Assembly (NCBI GenBank): GCA_013287845.1
Contig: JABDDA010000001.1
Coordinates: 25,541 to 89,540 of the forward strand
DNA: 64,000 bases
Direction: 5' to 3'
Source: Gammaproteobacteria bacterium
GTDB lineage: Bacteria > Pseudomonadota > Gammaproteobacteria > DSM-16500
In this document: piece after piece, positions 58,256-64,000 of the stretch
How the letters are laid out: each line of letters opens with the position of its first letter
Position numbering within the stretch: position 1 is the first letter of the stretch
Program-made: the position numbers and the translations under genes
Notes under the pieces: model-generated
What the model saw: only the letters and a program-made list of their open reading frames with translations
Told to the model about the DNA's origin: nothing
Databases searched by the model: none

Positions 58256-58438
58256 GGGTCGCTCATAATAAACTCTTTTTCCATGAATCAGCTTAACTAT
58301 TTCAAAATTTTTATTATATAAAATTTATTGATTATTGCAAAATAAACGGCTTCTAGACTTGCAGTAATGATAGATAAATTAAATAATAGCCCGACACTAC
58401 GCACCGGTTCCATAAACCAATAATGAAAAAATAGTATT

Positions 58439-59203
58439 ATGAATATTAACAACACAGAAATTTTTGTCGAAAAATTGCAAGGTCAAGGCAATTTAAATTT
58501 TGTCTTAATTCATAATGCGGGCGGAAATCATCAGTTTTTTACACATCAAATTGAAATGCTAAAAAAATACGGGAATGTCATTCAAATCGATTTACCAGGA
58601 CATGGCACCAGCGCCACTATAAATAATTATGATATGAATACATTATCTGATTTCGTTATTCAGATTTGTAAAAACTTATCGCTTAAAAATATAGGCTTAA
58701 TCGGTTTAAACAATGGAGCCAATATCGTTATTGATATCGCAGCAAAAAATGCTTTACCGATTGACTGCAGCATCCTCATTGATCCACCTATTTTTATGGA
58801 TGCATCATTCATCGGCGAAATAAATGCTTTTATAGAAGCACTTGATAATTCAGAGACCAACTCATTTATTACAAAACTAGCAGATGATTTATTTATAGAT
58901 ACTGATATCAATAATAAAGAAATCGCTAAAAATGCTTTTTTAAATGCACATAAAAAATCTTTGCAAAATATTTTTCGTGGTTTAATTAAATGGGATGCTG
59001 ATTCAGCTGATATTTTAAAAAAAATAAAATGCCGAACATTATGCATCCTAACTGATGAACATCACTGTTCTTATAAAAAATTGCGTGAACAAGCACCGCA
59101 CTTTGAAATAGGTAAAGTAATCGGATCGAAATGTTGGGCGACACTTGAAGTGCCTGAGCAAGTTAATGCAATGATTGAACGGTTTTTAAAATTGAGTAAC
59201 TAA
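58439..59203 (+). CDS. Alpha/beta-hydrolase-fold protein without catalytic residues
   Basis: A 254-aa protein with the hydrolase fold: LNFVLIHNAGGNHQFF near residue 20, VIQIDLPGHGTS near 48, a nucleophile-elbow position at GLNNG (residues 89-93) and VPEQVNAMIERFL at the end. The catalytic Ser is replaced by Asn91, and the C-terminal His position reads SKCWATLE without the usual GH. It is therefore probably a pseudoenzyme or a binding protein. It lies alone, facing the signal-peptide gene. Confidence 0.78.
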   Translation: MNINNTEIFVEKLQGQGNLNFVLIHNAGGNHQFFTHQIEMLKKYGNVIQIDLPGHGTSATINNYDMNTLSDFVIQICKNLSLKNIGLIGLNNGANIVIDIAAKNALPIDCSILIDPPIFMDASFIGEINAFIEALDNSETNSFITKLADDLFIDTDINNKEIAKNAFLNAHKKSLQNIFRGLIKWDADSADILKKIKCRTLCILTDEHHCSYKKLREQAPHFEIGKVIGSKCWATLEVPEQVNAMIERFLKLSN

Positions 59204-59249
59204 ACAAAGCGCAAAATAGCAGAAATAATTTACTGAAATGAATTTTTCA

Positions 59250-59729
59250 TTATTCTTTTTTTCTTGAAAAATCATTGATATCAAAAGGACGCACAGTTGT
59301 TTCCATTAGCGCATCCGTTGCGATTGATCTATTTTTATCATAACGAAAATTCCACATTCTTAAATTAATATCACCGACTGTTATTTCGCATCCCTGTTTT
59401 GCATAGGGATTTCCTTTTGTTTTAGCTGAAAAAATAGCCGAATTATTTAATTTTTCTAATGCATCCTTTTTATTTTTTGCACTGGTCTCAATAATAAACA
59501 ACCAATCAGCGCCGTTATAACTTTCAGCTACGTAACAATCTTGACCTTTAGCAAGAATAGGACAACGAGGTACATTGGGACGAAAGAGTGCGTAGGAATT
59601 TTCCCGACTTATTTTATTGATTCCAATCATCTGTAGAGATGGGCATATTGGATTTAAATTTTTACTTTCTGCAGAGATAAAGAATATTGCCATCAAAAAA
59701 ACTAACGCGATACTAAAATAAAATTTCAT
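59250..59729 (-). CDS. Secreted hypothetical protein, DUF4949-like
   Basis: A 159-aa protein with a signal peptide (FYFSIALVFLMAIFFISAES). The mature part has five Cys residues, including CPSLQMIGIN and RCPILAKGQDCYV, suggesting disulfides. The layout recalls the DUF4949 proteins of Legionella, which I consider possible but not certain. The gene is just upstream of clpA in position but separated by the clpA terminator, so it has its own promoter. Confidence 0.6.
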   Translation of the reverse strand: MKFYFSIALVFLMAIFFISAESKNLNPICPSLQMIGINKISRENSYALFRPNVPRCPILAKGQDCYVAESYNGADWLFIIETSAKNKKDALEKLNNSAIFSAKTKGNPYAKQGCEITVGDINLRMWNFRYDKNRSIATDALMETTVRPFDINDFSRKKE

Positions 59730-59756
59730 TTTTCCGCCCTACCTTAAAATTTAATA

Positions 59757-59788
59757 TAAAAAAAGGTGGTCACAATTTGTGACCACCT
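59757..59788 (-). terminator. Rho-independent terminator of clpA
   Basis: A perfect 11-bp stem AGGTGGTCACA/TGTGACCACCT with an ATT loop at 59764-59788. On the minus strand it is followed by seven T residues, 26 nt after the clpA stop. Confidence 0.9.
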
Positions 59789-59813
59789 GATAAAGCAACC
59801 ACTCTACAATTTT

Positions 59814-62102
59814 TTAATGCACATTATTCCCTTCCAACTCTTCGATCGCGAATTTTAATTTCCCATCTTCCACTGTCACACTCACATGACCACCTTTATT
59901 CAGTTTTCCAAATAATAATTCTTCTGCCAATGGACGTTTTAATTGTTCTTGAATTAAACGTGACATCGGACGTGCACCCATTTTTTTATCGTATCCATTT
60001 TTCGCTAACCACAAACGCGCTTCTTCATCAGTTTCCATCACGACATGTTTCGATTCCAATTGCACTTCTAATTCTGTTAAGAATTTTGCAACCACACTTA
60101 AAATAGTATTTTGATCGAGTGATTTAAATTGAATAATAGTATCTAAACGATTACGAAATTCAGGAGAAAATACACGATTCACTGCAGTCATTGCATCACT
60201 TGCATTGTCTTGTTGTGTAAATCCAATTGCAGTTTTATCCATTAAATCTGCGCCCGCATTCGATGTCATAATTAAAACGGTATGACGAAAATCTGTTTTG
60301 CGTCCGTTGGTATCGGTTAATGTTCCATGATCCATAATTTGTAATAATAAGTTATAAACATCAGGATGTGCTTTTTCAATTTCATCGAGTAACACAACAG
60401 AATGCGGATGTTTATTCACTGCTTCTGTTAATAATCCACCTTCGTCATAACCAACATATCCCGGAGGTGCACCAATTAATCTTGAAACAGTATGACGTTC
60501 CATATATTCCGACATATCAAATCGAATTAATTCTATTCCCAATGATTTTGCTAATTGTCGTGACACTTCTGTTTTTCCAACACCAGTTGGACCTGTAAAT
60601 AAAAATGAACCAATCGGTTTATTGGGATCACGCAATCCTGAACGCGCTAATTTCACTGCTGCGCTTAACATATCAATTGCATCATCTTGTCCGAAAATTA
60701 ATAATTTCAAATCGCGTGGTAAATTTTTCAATGCTTCGCGATCTGAAACAGAAACATTTCGTTCAGGGACACGCGCAATTTTTGCAACGACTTTTTCAAT
60801 ATCACTGGTTTCAATTAATTTTTTGCGATTTTCTTCTGGAACTAAATATTGATACGCACCGACTTCATCAACAATATCAATCGCTTTATCGGGTAAACGT
60901 CTATCTGAAATATAACGCGCAGAAAGTCGTGCTGCAGCCTCGAGTGCTTCATCGGTATATTTCAATCTGTGATGTGTTTCAAATCGATTGCGTAATCCTT
61001 TTAGAATTTCAATGGTTTGTTCTACGCTTGGTTCTTTCACATCAATTTTTTGAAAACGTCTTGCGAGTGCGTGATCTTTTTCAAAAATTCCGCGATATTC
61101 TTTATAAGTAGTCGAACCAATACAAGTTAAATCACCGGATGCTAATAAGGGTTTAATTAAATTTGAAACATCCATCAAACCACCCGATGCTGCACCTGCA
61201 CCAATAATAGTGTGAATTTCATCAATAAAAAGAATTGCACCTTTTTGATCGCGTAATTGATGCAATACACTTTTTAATCTTTTTTCAAAATCACCACGAT
61301 ATTTTGTGCCTGCTAATAAACTTCCTAAATCTAACGAATAAATCACACTTTCAGCTAATACCTCAGGCACTTTTTTCTCAATAATAAAAGAAGCGAGCCC
61401 TTCAGCGATGGCTGTTTTACCGACGCCGGCTTCACCGACTAATAATGGATTATTTTTTCGACGACGACAGAGTACTTGAATGGTGCGTTCAACTTCATCT
61501 GATCGACCGATGAGTGGATCAATCAATCCTGCTTTTGCACGCGCATTTAAATTTGTTGTGTATTGTTCAAGTGGACTGAGTCCAGCTTCATCTTGTAAAC
61601 CCTCTCCTTCATCAACATAGTGACCACCAAATTGTTGATCACTGCCTTCACGAGAAGATAAACGAGGTTTGGTCGGTGTGCCGTGCGCAATATAATTAAT
61701 TACATCTAGACGTGTAATATTTTCTTGTCGAATGAGATAAACACTTTGGCTTTCTTGTTCACTAAAAATTGCAGCTAATACATTTGCACCAGTGACTTCT
61801 GTTTTCCCTGACGATTGCACATGAAAAACAGCGCGTTGTAATACGCGTTGAAATCCAAGTGTGGGTTGTGTGTCTCTATCGTGAATATGTGCAGGAATAA
61901 CAGGCGTTGTACGATCAATGAATTCAATTAAATTATTTCGGAGACGATTTATATTTGCGCCGCAGGCTCTTAACACTTCCACCGTGGAAGAATTTTCCAT
62001 CAGTGCTAATAACAAGTGTTCGACTGTTACAAACTCATGCCTTTTTGCACGCGCTTCTTTGAAGGCCAAGTTCAGAGTGTACTCAAGCTCTTTGTCTAGC
62101 AT
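59814..62102 (-). CDS. clpA: ATP-dependent Clp protease ATP-binding subunit ClpA
   Basis: A 762-aa AAA+ unfoldase partnering with ClpP and ClpS (E. coli 758 aa). A ClpN repeat domain (residues 1-140), then two AAA modules: Walker A GEAGVGKT at 223-230 and [15 protein letters not shown] near 505. [35 protein letters not shown] and the IGF loop (TAIGFTQQ) that docks to ClpP are typical. clpS lies 29 nt upstream and both share an operon. Confidence 0.98.
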   Translation of the reverse strand: MLDKELEYTLNLAFKEARAKRHEFVTVEHLLLALMENSSTVEVLRACGANINRLRNNLIEFIDRTTPVIPAHIHDRDTQPTLGFQRVLQRAVFHVQSSGKTEVTGANVLAAIFSEQESQSVYLIRQENITRLDVINYIAHGTPTKPRLSSREGSDQQFGGHYVDEGEGLQDEAGLSPLEQYTTNLNARAKAGLIDPLIGRSDEVERTIQVLCRRRKNNPLLVGEAGVGKTAIAEGLASFIIEKKVPEVLAESVIYSLDLGSLLAGTKYRGDFEKRLKSVLHQLRDQKGAILFIDEIHTIIGAGAASGGLMDVSNLIKPLLASGDLTCIGSTTYKEYRGIFEKDHALARRFQKIDVKEPSVEQTIEILKGLRNRFETHHRLKYTDEALEAAARLSARYISDRRLPDKAIDIVDEVGAYQYLVPEENRKKLIETSDIEKVVAKIARVPERNVSVSDREALKNLPRDLKLLIFGQDDAIDMLSAAVKLARSGLRDPNKPIGSFLFTGPTGVGKTEVSRQLAKSLGIELIRFDMSEYMERHTVSRLIGAPPGYVGYDEGGLLTEAVNKHPHSVVLLDEIEKAHPDVYNLLLQIMDHGTLTDTNGRKTDFRHTVLIMTSNAGADLMDKTAIGFTQQDNASDAMTAVNRVFSPEFRNRLDTIIQFKSLDQNTILSVVAKFLTELEVQLESKHVVMETDEEARLWLAKNGYDKKMGARPMSRLIQEQLKRPLAEELLFGKLNKGGHVSVTVEDGKLKFAIEELEGNNVH

Positions 62103-62131
62103 GGCACGCCTCCTTCAACTTCTTTTTAGTT

Positions 62132-62437
62132 TTATGTCCCCTCTATACTGCAAAGCAGAGGGTGCTCGTGCCTCCGTGCATGATCTACGACTTCATCAAT
62201 TTTTGTAACAGCAATGTCCTTGGTATAAATTCCACAAACTGCTTTTCCTAATGTCCGTATCTGTAATGTGATTTGAACTGCCTTGTTCTTATCCATGTGA
62301 AAAAATGTTTCCAATGCTGCAACTACAAAATCCATAGGTGTGTAATCATCTTTATGCATGACTACCTGATACAAAGAAGGTTCTTTCACTTTATGAGATG
62401 CTTCTTGTATCTGTTTGTCCGTCTCTACTGTATTCAT
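62132..62437 (-). CDS. clpS: ATP-dependent Clp protease adaptor ClpS
   Basis: A 101-aa adaptor that delivers N-degron substrates to ClpA. YQVVMHKDDYTPMDFVVAAL, FFHMDKNKAVQITLQIRTLG and KAVCGIYTKDIA match ClpS, including the DDYTPMDFV pocket. It is the first gene of clpS-clpA; a GGTATGAGA-like ribosome site precedes the ATG. Confidence 0.96.
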   Translation of the reverse strand: MNTVETDKQIQEASHKVKEPSLYQVVMHKDDYTPMDFVVAALETFFHMDKNKAVQITLQIRTLGKAVCGIYTKDIAVTKIDEVVDHARRHEHPLLCSIEGT

Positions 62438-62666
62438 GTTCTCATACCTTACTTATAGACTACTATTTTGAATATTTCTTTCATTATAAAAAAATTCTGT
62501 GCCTACCGCATAAAAAACCAAAGAGGAGCTATACTTTATTAACCAATAGACATGAAAACTGCGCAAGATTTTATCAGATATCCTAATCAGTTTAAATAGG
62601 GAACAGTAAAATAAGCGATTATTAGGGAAATCCCTGGTCTTGGAGGGTACTAAAGAAGAAAAGCAG

Positions 62667-63926
62667 TTAATCCATCCATTTGATTACTTCCTCACCAAAG
62701 CTAGAACATTGTACAAGCTTTGCCCCTTCCATTAGGCGTGCAAAGTCATAAGTCACTGTTTTTGCAAGGATAGCGCCAGAAACCCCTTTAATCACCCTAT
62801 CCGCAGCTTCTGACCAACCTAAATGGCGCAACATCATCTCAGCAGACAAAATTAAAGACCCTGGATTGACCTTATCCTGGCCTGCATAGCGGGGTGCTGT
62901 ACCATGAGTTGCCTCAAACATGGCAACGGCATCACCGATATTTGCGCCAGGCGCAATGCCAATGCCGCCCACCTCTGCTGCTAACGCATCTGAAATATAA
63001 TCCCCATTTAAATTTAATGTTGCAATCACACTGTAATCTTGGGGGCGTAATAAAATTTGCTGTAAAAACGCATCTGCAATCATTTCCTTTATGATAATTT
63101 CTTTTCCTGTTTTAGGATTTTTTAAAACATGCCACGGGCCTTCTTCAAATAAAGTAGCGCCAAATTGTGTGCGTGCCACTTCATATCCCCAATCACGAAA
63201 TCCTCCTTCCGTAAATTTCATAATATTTCCTTTATGAACTAACGTGACAGAATCGCGATCATGATCGATGGCATATTGAATTGCACTTTTGACTAAACGT
63301 GAACTGCCTTCTTTTGAAACGGGTTTAATTCCAATAGCACAATGTTCAGGAAATCGAATTTTTTTCACACCCATTTCTTCTTGCAAAAATCGAATGACTT
63401 TTTTTGCTTCTGCACTGTCAGCTGCCCATTCAATTCCCGCATAAATATCTTCGGAATTCTCGCGGAAAATCACCATATCGACATTCCACGGTTCTTTGAC
63501 TGGACTCGGCGCGCCTTCAAAATAACGCACAGGACGCAAACACAAATACAAATCTAATTGCTGACGTAATGCCACATTCAATGAACGTATTCCACCGCCC
63601 ACAGGAGTTGTTAAGGGCCCTTTAATTGAAACCACAAATTCTTTGACGGCTTTTAATGTTTCATCCGGAAGCCATGTGTCTTTATCATAAATTTTTGTGG
63701 CTTTTTCTCCGGCGTAAATTTCCATCCACTGAATGCGGCGCTTTTCACCATAGGATTTTTCCACAGCAGCATCGACGACTTTTTTCATGACAGGCGTAAT
63801 ATCCACACCAATTCCATCGCCTTCGATATAAGGAATAATCGGTTCATCAGGTACATTCAGCGAAAAATTAGAATTCACTGTGATTTTTTTTCCTGAAGTG
63901 GGGATTTTTATGTGCTGATAAACCAT
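62667..63926 (-). CDS. icd: Isocitrate dehydrogenase (NADP+)
   Basis: A 419-aa TCA-cycle enzyme making 2-oxoglutarate. S115 in [14 protein letters not shown] is the regulatory and substrate-binding Ser, with N117, R121 and R131. [14 protein letters not shown] and [20 protein letters not shown] are typical. GGGAG lies upstream of the ATG at 63926. The MITE-like repeat begins 17 nt before the start codon, so promoter elements must lie within or beyond it. Confidence 0.97.
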   Translation of the reverse strand: MVYQHIKIPTSGKKITVNSNFSLNVPDEPIIPYIEGDGIGVDITPVMKKVVDAAVEKSYGEKRRIQWMEIYAGEKATKIYDKDTWLPDETLKAVKEFVVSIKGPLTTPVGGGIRSLNVALRQQLDLYLCLRPVRYFEGAPSPVKEPWNVDMVIFRENSEDIYAGIEWAADSAEAKKVIRFLQEEMGVKKIRFPEHCAIGIKPVSKEGSSRLVKSAIQYAIDHDRDSVTLVHKGNIMKFTEGGFRDWGYEVARTQFGATLFEEGPWHVLKNPKTGKEIIIKEMIADAFLQQILLRPQDYSVIATLNLNGDYISDALAAEVGGIGIAPGANIGDAVAMFEATHGTAPRYAGQDKVNPGSLILSAEMMLRHLGWSEAADRVIKGVSGAILAKTVTYDFARLMEGAKLVQCSSFGEEVIKWMD

Positions 63927-63942
63927 TTGAAATACTCCCTTT

Positions 63943-64000
63943 GGTTTTGATTTTGCTTTGCAAGATCACGGCCTCGGGGTCCTGTCGCCGTGTGGTCTCC
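63943..64000. repeat. Arm of a second MITE-like element, cut by the window edge
   Basis: GGTTTTGATTTTGC near the start, then GATCACGGCCTCGGGGTC and CCGTGTGGT, match the right arm of the palindrome at 47319-47391 (inverted) almost base for base. The element continues beyond base 64000. Confidence 0.85.

Noticed and set aside
60605..61111. 168-codon plus-strand frame opposite clpA
   Set aside because: Antisense shadow of clpA with no recognisable domain.

Overview
The window is chromosomal DNA from an AT-rich gammaproteobacterium. Conserved gammaproteobacterial gene clusters support this: thrS-infC-rpmI-rplT-pheS-pheT-ihfA-merR, a trxB / ftsK-lolA neighbourhood, infA, clpS-clpA, uvrB, mfd, cvpA and icd. 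The base composition, several Ser/Thr-rich or helical-repeat proteins with no recognised family, a possible host-type CaaX prenylation motif, phenylalanine hydroxylase and a possible DUF4949-like secreted protein suggest a Legionellales-like (Legionella/Coxiella/Berkiella-type), host- or amoeba-associated bacterium. That placement is an inference.

Layout. 1-2.3 kb: start of a YcaC-like hydrolase and a 648-aa repeat protein. 2.4-12.3 kb (minus strand): tRNA-Pro, the translation operon from thrS to merR, tRNA-Val and uvrB. 12.3-21 kb: aminotransferase, a DUF6580 membrane protein carrying a repeat inside its coding sequence, tRNA-Asn, then an accessory stretch of an XRE regulator, two Ser/Thr-rich proteins, a guanine-deaminase-like enzyme, phhA and a LuxR-type regulator. 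21-28.3 kb: kdp potassium-uptake operon (small ORF, kdpF, A, B, C, D; no kdpE). 28.4-32.7 kb: an outer-membrane barrel and the methylcitrate genes prpB-prpC-prpD. 32.8-37.8 kb: cupin and CoA-transferase genes divergent from a TetR-led operon with a clear operator. 38-43.7 kb: LuxR regulator, an AlaX remnant, TMEM43-like protein, cvpA, a frameshifted effector candidate ending in CVIL, GDPD and a paired SMR transporter. 43.7-50.8 kb: mfd, a DMT transporter, a DUF47/Pit phosphate pair and a PhzF-like protein. 50.9-53 kb: a TumE/TumA-like toxin-antitoxin pair, an antitoxin stub and an acyl-CoA dehydrogenase-like gene. 53-64 kb: lolA, ftsK, trxB, infA, a SAP/DUF6434 protein, a catalytically dead-looking hydrolase, clpA, clpS and icd.

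The most unusual material is repetitive. A family of short palindromic modules (REP-like, about 34-42 nt) occurs at five loci. One copy lies in frame inside a membrane-protein gene, which recalls Rickettsia palindromic elements. A second element is a roughly 150-bp imperfect palindrome (MITE-like) between mfd and the DMT transporter. One arm of it recurs directly upstream of icd at the right edge, and its terminal motif also abuts a palindromic module between rplT and pheS. Other points to examine are the CVIL C-terminus, the AUU start of infC overlapping the thrS stop, a second SMR subunit lacking the essential Glu, two enzymes missing catalytic residues, and several gene remnants.
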